Assembly (NCBI GenBank): GCA_019136545.1
Contig: JAGVUA010000126.1
Span: forward strand, 1-32,028
Length of the DNA stretch: 32,028 bases
Direction of reading: 5' to 3'
From: Betaproteobacteria bacterium
GTDB lineage: Bacteria; Pseudomonadota; Gammaproteobacteria; Burkholderiales; Rhodocyclaceae
The notes beneath the pieces are model-generated. The model searched no databases and was not told the DNA's origin. It saw nothing but the letters and a program-made list of their open reading frames with translations. Of the stretch, positions 17,615 to 28,172 are shown piece after piece. The stretch's first letter is position 1. The number at the start of each line of letters is the position of its first letter. The translations under genes and the position numbers were made by a program.

Positions 17615-18874
17615 TCAGCTCTTCGGCCGCGCCAGGATGGCGCGGTTGCGGCCGGTTTCCTTGGCGCGATACATCGCCGCATCGGCGGCGCGCACCAGTT
17701 CCTGCGCCGATGTATCGGAAGCCCGGCGCATGACGATGCCGATGCTGACGCCGATGCGGTGCTGCTGGTTGTCGACGATGATCGGATCGGACAGCTCGGC
17801 GATCAGGCGATTGGCGATGGCGAAAGCGCGCGCATCCTCGCCGATGCCGGCAAGCAGCACCACGAACTCGTCGCCGCCGAAGCGGCCGACCACGTCGGTA
17901 CCCGCCACGCCGTGACGCAGCCGCTCGGCGGCGGCGCGCAGCACCTCATCGCCGATGCCGTGACCGTGACCGTCATTGACCTTCTTGAAGCCGTCGAGAT
18001 CGAGGAACAGCAGGGCGAACGGCGCCGGCGCGGCCAGCCAGGTCTCCATGGTCTGCCAAAGGCTGGCGCGATTGGCCAGACCGGTCAGCGGGTCGTGCCA
18101 GGCGAGATGCTCGATGCGCGCCTGCATCGCCTCTTCCTGCGTGAGGTCGCGTACCAGGCCGATGTAATTCTCGCCCTCCGGCGTCATGACTTCGGTGACG
18201 CCGAGATACATCGGAAACACTTCGCCGTTCTTGCGCTGTCCGACCACGCGCGCCGCCTTGCCGACGATGCGCGCCTCGCGCGTCGTCAGATACCGTTTCA
18301 GATACCGGTCGTGCTCGTCGCGGTACGGGGTCGGCATCAGCATGCTGACGTTGCGGCCGATCACTTCGCGCGCCGGGTAGCCGAATATGCTTTCGGCGGC
18401 ACGATTGAACTTGATGACCAGGCCTTCGCGATCGATGAGGATGATGCCCTCGATGATGTTGTCGATGATGCTGCCCAGCGACCGCTGGATCGCGGCAATG
18501 CGCTGCATGGAGCGCATGCGCGCTTCGAGGACGTTCGACGATACTGGCTTGGTCAGGTAATCGTCGGCGCCCGCCTCGATGCCGGCGACGAGATCCTCGT
18601 CGGCGCCCAGGCTGGTGGTCATGATCACCGGAACCCAGTGATCCACGCGGATGGCCTTGATCCGGCGCGTCGCCTCGATGCCGCCCATGCCCGGCATGAC
18701 GACATCCATGAGCACCATGTCCGGCGTTTCCCGCTTGAAGGCGGCGACCGCTTCCTCGCCGGAGGTGACGTGGGTGACGTGATGACCGGCGCGCTCGAGC
18801 GCCGCCTGTACCGGCAGCGCGATCGCGCGCGCATCTTCCGCCATCAGAACACGCAGTTGTCCGAGTTGCGTCAT
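17615..18874 (-). CDS. Response regulator-PAS-GGDEF diguanylate cyclase
   Basis: A 419-residue three-domain signalling protein. The receiver domain (about 1-125) has the acid pair E13/D14, the phospho-acceptor D57 (MVLMDVVMPG), T86/T87 and the conserved K109 (YLTKP). A PAS domain (about 133-255) follows, with GYPAREVIGR and the PAC-like GLVRDLTQEE. The GGDEF domain (about 260-419) carries DPLTGLANR, LDLDGFKKVND and the active GGDEF at 333-337. The I-site position reads AGTD (324-327) instead of RxxD, so feedback inhibition is probably weak or absent. No histidine kinase gene is adjacent, so the input is orphan. A GGGAGG-type ribosome binding site lies just before the ATG. It is downstream of and co-oriented with uvrD and the hydrolase, 52 nt away, and converges on ParA 2. 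Confidence 0.95.
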   Translation of the reverse strand: MTQLGQLRVLMAEDARAIALPVQAALERAGHHVTHVTSGEEAVAAFKRETPDMVLMDVVMPGMGGIEATRRIKAIRVDHWVPVIMTTSLGADEDLVAGIEAGADDYLTKPVSSNVLEARMRSMQRIAAIQRSLGSIIDNIIEGIILIDREGLVIKFNRAAESIFGYPAREVIGRNVSMLMPTPYRDEHDRYLKRYLTTREARIVGKAARVVGQRKNGEVFPMYLGVTEVMTPEGENYIGLVRDLTQEEAMQARIEHLAWHDPLTGLANRASLWQTMETWLAAPAPFALLFLDLDGFKKVNDGHGHGIGDEVLRAAAERLRHGVAGTDVVGRFGGDEFVVLLAGIGEDARAFAIANRLIAELSDPIIVDNQQHRIGVSIGIVMRRASDTSAQELVRAADAAMYRAKETGRNRAILARPKS

Positions 18875-18914
18875 GCCCTCCCCCAGGCCCCGTCAACGTG
18901 AGGCGCGATTCTGC

Positions 18915-18938
18915 CTCTTTCGGAGCTCAGGGAAAGAG
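18915..18938. repeat. Inverted repeat across the 3' end of the hydrolase gene
   Basis: CTCTTTC and GAAAGAG (7 bp) flank a 10-nt loop that contains the hydrolase stop codon. There is no T tract. It could be a weak attenuator or an mRNA 3'-end structure between the hydrolase and the response-regulator gene. Confidence 0.35.
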
Positions 18939-19706
18939 AAAATTGAGCAGAATTTCATTGAAGCTATCTTTTTGTTCGATATTGCACATATGAGAGGCGG
19001 ATTCGATCACTTCGAAGCGCGCGTCCGGCAAGTGCTCGGCAATGCGCCGACCCAGCGCCGGCGGCATGCCCTGATCGTCGGCGCCGGCGACCACCAGGGC
19101 TGGGCAGCGTAGCTGCGCGAGCCGAGCCGTCGTGTCCATGAGCGGAATGGCCTGGCCGCAGCCGATATAGCCGGCGCTCGGCGTCGCCGCGATCATCGCG
19201 CCGATGCGCGCCATCACCTCCGGATGCGTCGCCCGGTACGGCGCGGTGAACCAGCGCTCCAGCGTCGGCGCCACCAGCGGCGTCATGCCGCCGGCTCGCA
19301 CGGCGGCGATGCGCTCGGCCCACAAGGTCCGCGCCTCGGGGCCATAGCCGCTGGTGGTGCTGACCAGCACCAGCTTGCCTATTTTTTCCGGCGCCGCCAG
19401 CGCGACGTGCTGGCCGATCATGCCGCCCAGCGAAATGCCGCAAAAGTGCGCGCGCCCGATGCCCAGGCGCTCCATCAGCCAGAGCACGTCGGCGGTCAGC
19501 CAGGCGAAGTCGTAGGCGCCCTCGGGCGCCGAGGTGCCGCCGTGGCCGCGCGTGTCGAAACGCAGCACGCGAAAATGCGGGGTCAGCGCCGCCATCTGGT
19601 CGTCCCACATCGACAGGTCGGTGGCCAGCGAATGCGCAAGGACCAGCCAGGGGCCGTCGCCCTGCACGTCGTAATGGATGTCGATGCCGTTGGCGCGGAT
19701 CTTCAT
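18927..19706 (-). CDS. Alpha/beta hydrolase, 3-oxoadipate enol-lactonase-like
   Basis: A 259-residue single-domain alpha/beta hydrolase. The nucleophile elbow is GISLGG with Ser92. The acid is D210 or D211 in VVAGADDQGMPP, and the catalytic histidine is H239 in ESASHM. The oxyanion region has LAHSLATDLSMWDDQ. The pattern and length fit PcaD-type 3-oxoadipate enol-lactonases (beta-ketoadipate pathway), but no other pca genes are present, so the substrate is open. The ATG at 19706 overlaps the uvrD stop (ATGA), so the hydrolase is translated behind uvrD; an open frame continues upstream antiparallel to no known domain and was not used. Cytosolic, with no signal peptide. Confidence 0.85.
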   Translation of the reverse strand: MKIRANGIDIHYDVQGDGPWLVLAHSLATDLSMWDDQMAALTPHFRVLRFDTRGHGGTSAPEGAYDFAWLTADVLWLMERLGIGRAHFCGISLGGMIGQHVALAAPEKIGKLVLVSTTSGYGPEARTLWAERIAAVRAGGMTPLVAPTLERWFTAPYRATHPEVMARIGAMIAATPSAGYIGCGQAIPLMDTTARLAQLRCPALVVAGADDQGMPPALGRRIAEHLPDARFEVIESASHMCNIEQKDSFNEILLNFLFP

Positions 19707-21919
19707 GCGGCCTCCAGTTTCGCCACCGACAGCGCCAGCCACTTCATGCCGGCGCTGCCGAAGTTGATCTGCGCGCGGGCATCTTCGCCGCCGCCTTCGA
19801 GATTGACGATGATGCCCTCGCCGAACTTGGCATGGCGCACGCTCTGGCCGATGCGGTAACCCGCTCCGCCGGCACGCGATGAATACGAAGCGCGCGGCGC
19901 CTCGGCAAAAGTCAGCCGTGGCGACACGCCGAACGATTTCGCCACCTTGGGCGTCAGCCACTTGACCAAGCCGGCCGGGATCTCTTCGATGAAGCGCGAA
20001 GGCAGGTTGTAGCGGGTCTGGCCGTGCAGCATGCGCGTCTGCGCGTGGGAGAGATAGAGCCGCTGGCGAGCGCGCGTCACCGCCACGTACATCAGCCGGC
20101 GCTCCTCTTCCAGGCCCTTCGGCTCGGTCAGCGAATTCTCGTGCGGGAAGAGCCCTTCTTCGAGACCGCTGAGGAAGACGACGTTGAACTCCAGCCCCTT
20201 GGCCGAATGCGTGGTCATCAGCTGCAGCGCGTCGTCGCCCTCGCCGGCCTGGTGCTCGCCGGCCTCGAGCGCGGCGTGCGCCAGGAAGGCGATCAGGTCG
20301 GCCGACAGTTCGCCTTCGGCGCCGACCGTGCCTTCCTCGGCGACGAAGCTGGCGGCGGCATTGACGAGTTCGTCGAGGTTGGCGAGCCGGTCCTGGCCCT
20401 CCTTCTCGGCCTGGTAATGCCCGCGCAGGCCGGACAGTTCGACCACATGGTCGACCAGCTCCGGCAGCGGCAGATGCGCCGATTCCTTCATCTTCGCGAT
20501 CAGCGCGACGAAGGCGGCAGTCTTGCCGCCCGTCTGCACGGCCGCCGCGAAGAGGCTGCTGCCGGCGGTCTTCGCAGCGTCCTGCAGCTGTTCGACGGTG
20601 CGCGCGCCGATGCCGCGCGTCGGAAAATTGACGACGCGCGCGAACGAGGTATCGTCGTCCGGGTTGGCGATCAGGCGCAAGTAGGCGAGCGCGTGCTTGA
20701 TCTCCTGGCGCTCGAAGAAGCGCAGGCCGCCGTACACGCGGTAGGGCAGTCCGGCCGAGAACAGCGCGTGTTCGAGCACGCGCGACTGGGCGTTGGCGCG
20801 ATAAAGCAGCGCCATTTCGCTGCGCGCATGGCCGTCGCGCGCCAGCGCCTTGATCTCTTCGACGATCCAGCGCGCCTCGTCCTGGTCCGAGTAGGCCTCG
20901 AAGACGCGGATCGGCTCGCCGGCGCCGGCATCGGTCCACAGGTTCTTGCCCAGCCGGTTGTCGTTGTTCTTGATGATGGCGTTGGCGGCGTCGAGGATGT
21001 TGCCGTGCGAGCGGTAGTTCTGTTCGAGACGGATGACGTTGGCGACCTTGAACTCGCGCTCGAAGTCGCGCATGTTGCCGACCTCGGCGCCGCGGAACGC
21101 ATAGATCGACTGGTCGTCGTCGCCGACGCAGAACAGGCAGGCGCCGACAGGCGCCTCCGAATAGTCGCCCCCTTCCTTGGGAAGGGGGTTGGGGGGATGG
21201 GGGCCATAGGCCTGACCGCCTGCAAGCAGGCGAAGCCATGCGTATTGCAGGCGGTTCGTGTCCTGGAACTCGTCGACCAGGATGTAGCGGAAGCGCTCCT
21301 GGTAATGGCGGCGCAGCGCCTCGTTGCGCGCCAGCAGCTCATAGCAGCGCAGCAGCAGCTCGGCGAAATCGACCACGCCCTCCTTGTTGCACTGGGCCTC
21401 GTAGGCCTCGTAGAGTTCGACGCGCTTCTTCGTATAGCTGTCCCAGGCCTCGACGGCGCCCGGGCGCAATCCCTGTTCCTTCTGGGCGTTGATGAAGTGC
21501 TGCAGCTCGCGCGGCGGATATTTCTCGTCGTCCACGTTGAGCGATTTGAGCAAACGCTTGATTGCCGACAACTGGTCGGCCGAATCGAGAATCTGGAACA
21601 ACTGCGGCAGGCCGGCGTCGCGGTGGTGCGCGCGCAGCAGGCGGTTGCATAAACCGTGGAAGGTGCCGATCCACATGCCGCGGGTGTTGATCGGCAACAT
21701 GGCGGTCAGCCGCGCCGTCATTTCCTTCGCGGCCTTGTTGGTGAAGGTGACCGCCAGCACTTGCTGGGGCGTCATCTGGCGGGAGGCGATCAGCCAGGCG
21801 ATGCGCGTCGTCAGCACCCGCGTCTTGCCCGACCCCGCCCCAGCGAGGATCAGCGCGTGCTGGGGCGGCAGGGTAACGGCCGCCAGTTGTTCGGGATTGA
21901 GGCCTTGGAGGAGATCCAT
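19703..21919 (-). CDS. uvrD: UvrD/Rep-family DNA helicase II
   Basis: A 738-residue superfamily 1A 3'-5' helicase of nucleotide excision and mismatch repair. The Q-motif and Walker A (AGAGSGKT, residues 26-33) are followed by motif Ia (TFTNKAAKEM), motif II (VDEFQDTN), motif III (VGDDDQSIYAFRGA), motif IV (EQNYRS), motif V (TTHSAKGLEF) and motif VI (VAVTRARQRL). Between motifs II and III it has an extra ~20-residue segment from about residue 235, including GPHPPNPLPKEGG at 239-251. This segment is encoded by a palindromic repeat and is absent from the UvrD/Rep proteins I know. The end (GYRIGQSVRHAKFGEG) is the Tudor-like C-terminal domain. The following hydrolase gene overlaps by 4 nt (ATGA). 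Confidence 0.96.
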   Translation of the reverse strand: MDLLQGLNPEQLAAVTLPPQHALILAGAGSGKTRVLTTRIAWLIASRQMTPQQVLAVTFTNKAAKEMTARLTAMLPINTRGMWIGTFHGLCNRLLRAHHRDAGLPQLFQILDSADQLSAIKRLLKSLNVDDEKYPPRELQHFINAQKEQGLRPGAVEAWDSYTKKRVELYEAYEAQCNKEGVVDFAELLLRCYELLARNEALRRHYQERFRYILVDEFQDTNRLQYAWLRLLAGGQAYGPHPPNPLPKEGGDYSEAPVGACLFCVGDDDQSIYAFRGAEVGNMRDFEREFKVANVIRLEQNYRSHGNILDAANAIIKNNDNRLGKNLWTDAGAGEPIRVFEAYSDQDEARWIVEEIKALARDGHARSEMALLYRANAQSRVLEHALFSAGLPYRVYGGLRFFERQEIKHALAYLRLIANPDDDTSFARVVNFPTRGIGARTVEQLQDAAKTAGSSLFAAAVQTGGKTAAFVALIAKMKESAHLPLPELVDHVVELSGLRGHYQAEKEGQDRLANLDELVNAAASFVAEEGTVGAEGELSADLIAFLAHAALEAGEHQAGEGDDALQLMTTHSAKGLEFNVVFLSGLEEGLFPHENSLTEPKGLEEERRLMYVAVTRARQRLYLSHAQTRMLHGQTRYNLPSRFIEEIPAGLVKWLTPKVAKSFGVSPRLTFAEAPRASYSSRAGGAGYRIGQSVRHAKFGEGIIVNLEGGGEDARAQINFGSAGMKWLALSVAKLEAA
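21168..21204 (-). repeat. Palindromic repeat inserted in frame in uvrD
   Basis: CCCCCTTCC-TTG-GGAAGGGGG is a perfect 9-bp stem with a 3-nt loop at 21168-21188. It is followed by the G-rich TTGGGGGGATGGGGG. On the coding strand it reads as Pro-rich GPHPPNPLPKEGG. C-rich CCCCATCCCCCCAACCCCC-type elements are, as I recall, common dispersed repeats in betaproteobacterial genomes. Confidence 0.7.
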
Positions 21920-21988
21920 CGCCGGATTATAAGATCGAGCCGATGCACACTAAAATTGTGCATTGCCGCAACGATAGTCGGTCCGGAC

Positions 21989-22017
21989 TTGAAAAGAAAC
22001 CTTGCTGTCCATAAAAT
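21989..22017 (+). promoter_or_regulatory. Sigma-70 promoter of the small orphan gene
   Basis: TTGAAA (21989-21994) and TAAAAT (22012-22017) are separated by the optimal 17 nt. This is the best sigma-70 promoter match noticed in the window. The start of transcription is expected near 22024, inside the dyad at 22023-22039. Confidence 0.75.
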
Positions 22018-22022
22018 ATGAC

Positions 22023-22039
22023 TTGTTGCATTGCAACAA
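22023..22039. promoter_or_regulatory. Perfect 17-nt dyad at the transcription start (possible operator)
   Basis: TTGTTGCA-T-TGCAACAA is a perfect 8-bp inverted repeat with one central base. It lies at about +1 to +16 of the predicted transcript and touches the AAAAGGAG ribosome binding site at 22038-22045. A protein bound here would block transcription. The TGC-N3-GCA core resembles sites I recall for the polyhydroxyalkanoate regulator PhaR, but this link is inference. Confidence 0.6.
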
Positions 22040-22051
22040 AAGGAGAACGCC

Positions 22052-22405
22052 ATGAACGAAACGACCTTCGCCAAGGCGCCCAAGATCTTGCCGTGGCTGG
22101 CCCACAAGGCCGGCATCGCCGATCGACGCGCCGAAACCCTCTGGAACGCCGCCCTTCGGCATGCGGCGCAAACGCACGCTCCCGATACCTCCGACTGCTG
22201 GCAGGCAGCCATGGACCGGTTGCAGGATCTGATCGCCGCCGAATCGCAGCGCGAGGATGTCGCCTCCTTCGGCTGGCGCCCGTGGGCGCGCAACTTCGCC
22301 GACGTCTGGACCCTGCGCATGGACGTCCTGGACAAAATCGCCCTGGCGCCGATCCGCACCTGGCGCATCCTCGGCCAGCGTTCACGCACATCACCGATGC
22401 ACTGA
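22052..22405 (+). CDS. Small conserved-looking protein of unknown function
   Basis: A 117-residue protein, not recognised as any named family. It has no signal peptide or membrane segment and is predicted to be mostly helical: an Ala/Arg/Trp-rich helix pair near the N-terminus (LPWLAHKAGIADRRAETLW), then an amphipathic region with SDCWQAAMDRLQDLIAAE, and a Trp-rich C-terminal half (FGWRPWARNFADVW). Eight tryptophans in 117 residues is high. The start at 22052 is set by AAAAGGAG with 6-nt spacing. The gene has its own strong promoter and a dyad at its start, so it is probably abundant when derepressed. It is too short and lacks the pattern of a classical phasin, but a granule- or storage-related role is one hypothesis from the operator-like dyad. 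Confidence 0.8.
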   Translation: MNETTFAKAPKILPWLAHKAGIADRRAETLWNAALRHAAQTHAPDTSDCWQAAMDRLQDLIAAESQREDVASFGWRPWARNFADVWTLRMDVLDKIALAPIRTWRILGQRSRTSPMH

Positions 22406-25057
<2,652 letters not shown>

Positions 25058-25063
25058 AAGCCC

Positions 25064-25555
25064 ATGCGCGCCCTGCTCCTTGTCGCGGCACTCGTCCTGG
25101 CCGGCTGCGGTTTCCATCTGCGCGGCAGCTTTTCGCTGCCCTTCGATACGCTGTACATCGCCCAGCCCGAGGCCAGCGAGTTGCGTGCGGTCATCAAGCG
25201 CAATATCGAGGCGGCGACGCATACCCGCATCGTCGGCACCGCCGCGGAAGCGCAGGCGAGCCTGATCATTCTGGGCGACCAGATACAGAAGAAGATCATG
25301 TCGCTCAACTCGGCCGGCCGCGTGCGCGAATACCAGCTCGAACGCACGTTCGTGTTCATGGTCGCCAATGCTCAAGGGTGGGAGTTCGTGCCGCAAAGCA
25401 CCATCCGCATTACCCGGGAAATGACTTTCGACGATGCCGCCGTGCTGTCCAAGCAGGCCGAGGAATCGCTGCTGTGGCGCGACATCCAGAACGACATGGT
25501 GCAGCAGCTGATGCGGCGGCTGGCGGCAGCCAAGCTCAAGCCCGCGGACGGCTAG
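25064..25555 (+). CDS. lptE: LPS-assembly lipoprotein LptE
   Basis: A 163-residue outer-membrane lipoprotein that plugs the LptD barrel and helps place lipopolysaccharide on the cell surface. The signal peptide ends in a lipobox (LAGC) with the acylated Cys15, followed by GFHLRGSFSLPF, the typical LptE/RlpB start. The mature part contains YQLERTFVFMV and the helix-rich C-terminal part ARQ-free DMVQQLMRRL. The length is usual. It lies between leuS and holA with gaps of 6 and 3 nt and is clearly in the same transcript; this neighbourhood supports the call. Confidence 0.93.
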   Translation: MRALLLVAALVLAGCGFHLRGSFSLPFDTLYIAQPEASELRAVIKRNIEAATHTRIVGTAAEAQASLIILGDQIQKKIMSLNSAGRVREYQLERTFVFMVANAQGWEFVPQSTIRITREMTFDDAAVLSKQAEESLLWRDIQNDMVQQLMRRLAAAKLKPADG

Positions 25556-25558
25556 GCC

Positions 25559-26443
25559 ATGCAGCTGCGTCCCGAGCAGCTCGCCGCGCAGCTCGAACGC
25601 CCGTTGGCGCCGCTCTACGTCGTGCATGGCGACGGCCTGTTGGCCATCGAGGCGGCTGATCTCATCCGCGCCGCCGCCCGCAAGCAAGGGTTTGCCGAGC
25701 GCGAAGTGCTGATGGTGACGCCGAATTTCAAATGGGACGAGCTTTTCTTCGCCGCCGGCAATCTCTCGTTGTTCGGCGGCGACAAGGTCGTCGACCTGCG
25801 CATCCCGTCCGGCAAGCCCGGCCGCGACGGCGGCGAAGCATTGGGCCGCTACTGCGCGCAGTTGCCGCAGGGCGTGGTGACGCTGGTGACGCTGCCGGAA
25901 CTCGACTGGCAGGCGAAAAAAGCTGCGTGGTTCGCAAAACTCTCCGAAGCCGGCATTGCCATCGAATGCGCCGCGCCGCCCTTGCCGCAGCTGCCGGCCT
26001 GGATCGCCGGCCGCCTCGCGCGCCAGAAACAAAGCGCGCCGCGCCCGGCGCTCGAGTTCATCACCGCCCATGTCGAAGGCAACCTGCTGGCGGCGCACCA
26101 GGAAATCCAGAAACTGGCGCTGCTCTATCCCGAAGGCGAACTCTCGCTCGCCGACGTCGAGGCGGCCGTGCTCAATGTCGCCCGTTACGACATCGACGCC
26201 CTGCGCGACGCGCTGCGGACCCACGATGCGGCCCGCTGCGCGCGCACGCTCGACGGCCTCAGGGCCGAAGGCGCCGCCCTGCCGCTGGTGCTCTGGGCGC
26301 TGGCCAATGAAGCCCGGCAACGCGCCGCCCGGGCCGCCCTCTTGCACGCGGCCCGCATTGATCGCATGATCAAGGGGGTGGCGAAGGGAGACATCTGGGA
26401 CGAGTTCCTGCAGCTCGCCCTGCGCTTGACGAGGACCGCATGA
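25559..26443 (+). CDS. holA: DNA polymerase III subunit delta, apparently shortened
   Basis: A 294-residue clamp-loader subunit that opens the beta clamp during loading. The N-terminal part has [20 protein letters not shown] and [24 protein letters not shown], where the SLF-type clamp-binding wedge is kept. The middle has [19 protein letters not shown], and the end has [11 protein letters not shown] and [11 protein letters not shown], the family's C-terminal signature. Known HolA proteins are about 340 residues. The ~45-residue block normally found between [13 protein letters not shown] and [14 protein letters not shown] (domain III, the collar) is missing here, with the frame intact (about 26310-26340). 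It lies between lptE and proA, overlapping the latter by 4 nt (ATGATG). Confidence 0.92.
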   Translation: MQLRPEQLAAQLERPLAPLYVVHGDGLLAIEAADLIRAAARKQGFAEREVLMVTPNFKWDELFFAAGNLSLFGGDKVVDLRIPSGKPGRDGGEALGRYCAQLPQGVVTLVTLPELDWQAKKAAWFAKLSEAGIAIECAAPPLPQLPAWIAGRLARQKQSAPRPALEFITAHVEGNLLAAHQEIQKLALLYPEGELSLADVEAAVLNVARYDIDALRDALRTHDAARCARTLDGLRAEGAALPLVLWALANEARQRAARAALLHAARIDRMIKGVAKGDIWDEFLQLALRLTRTA

Positions 26444-27708
26444 TGGACAAGCTGAACGTGAAGGATTACATGGAAGGCGTGGGCAGGGCGGCGCGTGCCG
26501 CTTCCCGCGAGACGGCGAAGGCATCGACCGCCGCCAAGAACGCCGCGCTGCTGGCGATGGCGCAAGGCATCCGCGAAAGTCAGTCGCAGCTGCTCGCCGC
26601 CAATGCCGCCGACGTGGCGGAGGCGAAGGCCAACGGCCTCGACGCGGCGCTGATCGATCGCCTGACGCTGACCGCCAAGGGCGTCGAGACCATGGCGCAG
26701 GGGCTGGAACAAGTCGCCGCCCTGGCCGATCCGGTCGGCGAGATCACCGACCTCAAGCGCCGGCCGACCGGCATCCAGGTCGGCAGGATGCGCGTGCCGC
26801 TCGGCGTGGTCGGCATCATCTACGAAGCGCGGCCGAACGTCACCGCCGATGCCGCGGCGCTGTGCCTGAAGTCCGGCAACGCCGCCATCCTGCGCGGCGG
26901 CAAGGAAGCGCTCCGCTGCAATCAAGCGATCGCGTCCTGCGTGCGTGCCGGCCTCAAGGCCGCCGGCCTGCCCGAGACCGCAGTGCAGGTGATCGAGACC
27001 ACCGACCGCGCCGCCGTCGGCCATCTGGTCGCCATGCCCGAGTACGTCGACGTGATCGTGCCGCGCGGCGGCAAGGGCCTGATCGAGCGCATCAGCCAGG
27101 AAGCGCGCGTGCCGGTGATCAAGCACCTGGACGGCAACTGCCATGTCTATATCGACGACGACGCCGACCCGGCCAAGGCGCTGAAGATTCTCGAGAACGC
27201 CAAGACGCAGCGGCTCGGCACCTGCAACACCGCAGAGTCAGTCCTGGTGGCACGCCGCGTCGCCGCGGCGCAACTGCCGGCGCTGGCGAAAATGCTCCAG
27301 GACCGCGGCGTCGAGATCCGCGGCTGCGCCGAGACGCTGGCGCTGGTGCCCGGCGCCAAGGCGGCGACCGAGGAGGACTACTCCACCGAATACCTGGCAG
27401 CCATCATCTCCTGCAAGGTGGTGGCCGACGTCGGCGAGGCCATCGAGCACATCAACCGGTACTCGTCGGCCCACACCGAGGCGATCGTCACCGAGAACTA
27501 CACGAATGCGCTGCGCTTCCTGCGCGAAGTCGATTCCAGCTCGGTGATGGTGAACGCCTCGACGCGCTTCGCCGACGGCTTCGAATACGGCCTCGGCGCC
27601 GAAATCGGCATTTCCACCGACAAGTTCCACGCCCGCGGCCCGGTCGGCCTCGAAGGCCTGACCTCGCAGAAGTGGATCGTGCTCGGCGATGGCGAAGTCC
27701 GGTCATGA
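26440..27708 (+). CDS. proA: Gamma-glutamyl phosphate reductase
   Basis: A 422-residue NADPH-dependent enzyme of the aldehyde dehydrogenase superfamily that makes glutamate 5-semialdehyde in proline synthesis. The catalytic cysteine lies in LGTCNTAES (C262 with the start used). The nucleotide- and substrate-binding regions [26 protein letters not shown] and [13 protein letters not shown] are intact, and the end has [15 protein letters not shown], the family signature; length is standard. The start is either the ATG at 26440 or the one at 26443; both overlap the holA stop. proB is not adjacent. The ogt gene overlaps the stop by 4 nt (ATGA). Confidence 0.97.
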   Translation: MMDKLNVKDYMEGVGRAARAASRETAKASTAAKNAALLAMAQGIRESQSQLLAANAADVAEAKANGLDAALIDRLTLTAKGVETMAQGLEQVAALADPVGEITDLKRRPTGIQVGRMRVPLGVVGIIYEARPNVTADAAALCLKSGNAAILRGGKEALRCNQAIASCVRAGLKAAGLPETAVQVIETTDRAAVGHLVAMPEYVDVIVPRGGKGLIERISQEARVPVIKHLDGNCHVYIDDDADPAKALKILENAKTQRLGTCNTAESVLVARRVAAAQLPALAKMLQDRGVEIRGCAETLALVPGAKAATEEDYSTEYLAAIISCKVVADVGEAIEHINRYSSAHTEAIVTENYTNALRFLREVDSSSVMVNASTRFADGFEYGLGAEIGISTDKFHARGPVGLEGLTSQKWIVLGDGEVRS

Positions 27709-28172
27709 GCGACTATCAGGCGATCGTGGCGGCGCCGACGTTCTCCCTCGGCATTCGCTGCAGCGACGACGAGATCACCGGCATCGATTTCCTCGAGCCG
27801 CGCGCCGAGGTGCCGCCGAAATCGCTCCTGGCGAAAGAGGCGGTGCGCCAGTTGCGCGCCTATCTGAAGAACGCCCGATTCGATTTTTCCCTGCCGCTGG
27901 CGCCGGCCGGCACGCCTTTCCAGCGCCGCGTCTGGGCCGGCATCGCGGCGATTCCGTCCGGCGCCACGCGCAGCTACGGCGAGCTGGCGGACGACATCAA
28001 GAGCGGTCCGCGCGCGGTCGGCAACGCCTGCGGCGCCAATCCGTACCCCCTGGTCGTGCCCTGCCACCGCGTCGTCGCGGCCAACCAGGGCCTGGGGGGA
28101 TTCGCCCGCAACCGCGGCGGTTTCCTGCTCGACGTGAAACGCTGGCTGCTGGAGCATGAGCGGGCCAACTGA
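27705..28172 (+). CDS. ogt: Methylated-DNA--protein-cysteine methyltransferase
   Basis: A 155-residue suicide DNA-repair enzyme that removes alkyl groups from O6-alkylguanine. The acceptor cysteine is C120 in the family motif VVPCHRVV, followed by [10 protein letters not shown]. The DNA-binding helix-turn-helix lies in [22 protein letters not shown]. The N-terminal domain is short and there is no AdaA part, so it is an Ogt-type protein. The ATG at 27705 overlaps the proA stop (ATGA). The last 17 bases overlap the start of xerD in another frame. Confidence 0.94.
   Translation: MSDYQAIVAAPTFSLGIRCSDDEITGIDFLEPRAEVPPKSLLAKEAVRQLRAYLKNARFDFSLPLAPAGTPFQRRVWAGIAAIPSGATRSYGELADDIKSGPRAVGNACGANPYPLVVPCHRVVAANQGLGGFARNRGGFLLDVKRWLLEHERAN

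Noticed and set aside
19707-21239. An upstream extension of the hydrolase frame by about 500 residues into uvrD
   Set aside because: The extension is the shifted frame of uvrD, rich in Arg and Pro. The hydrolase has a good ATG with ATGA overlap at 19706.
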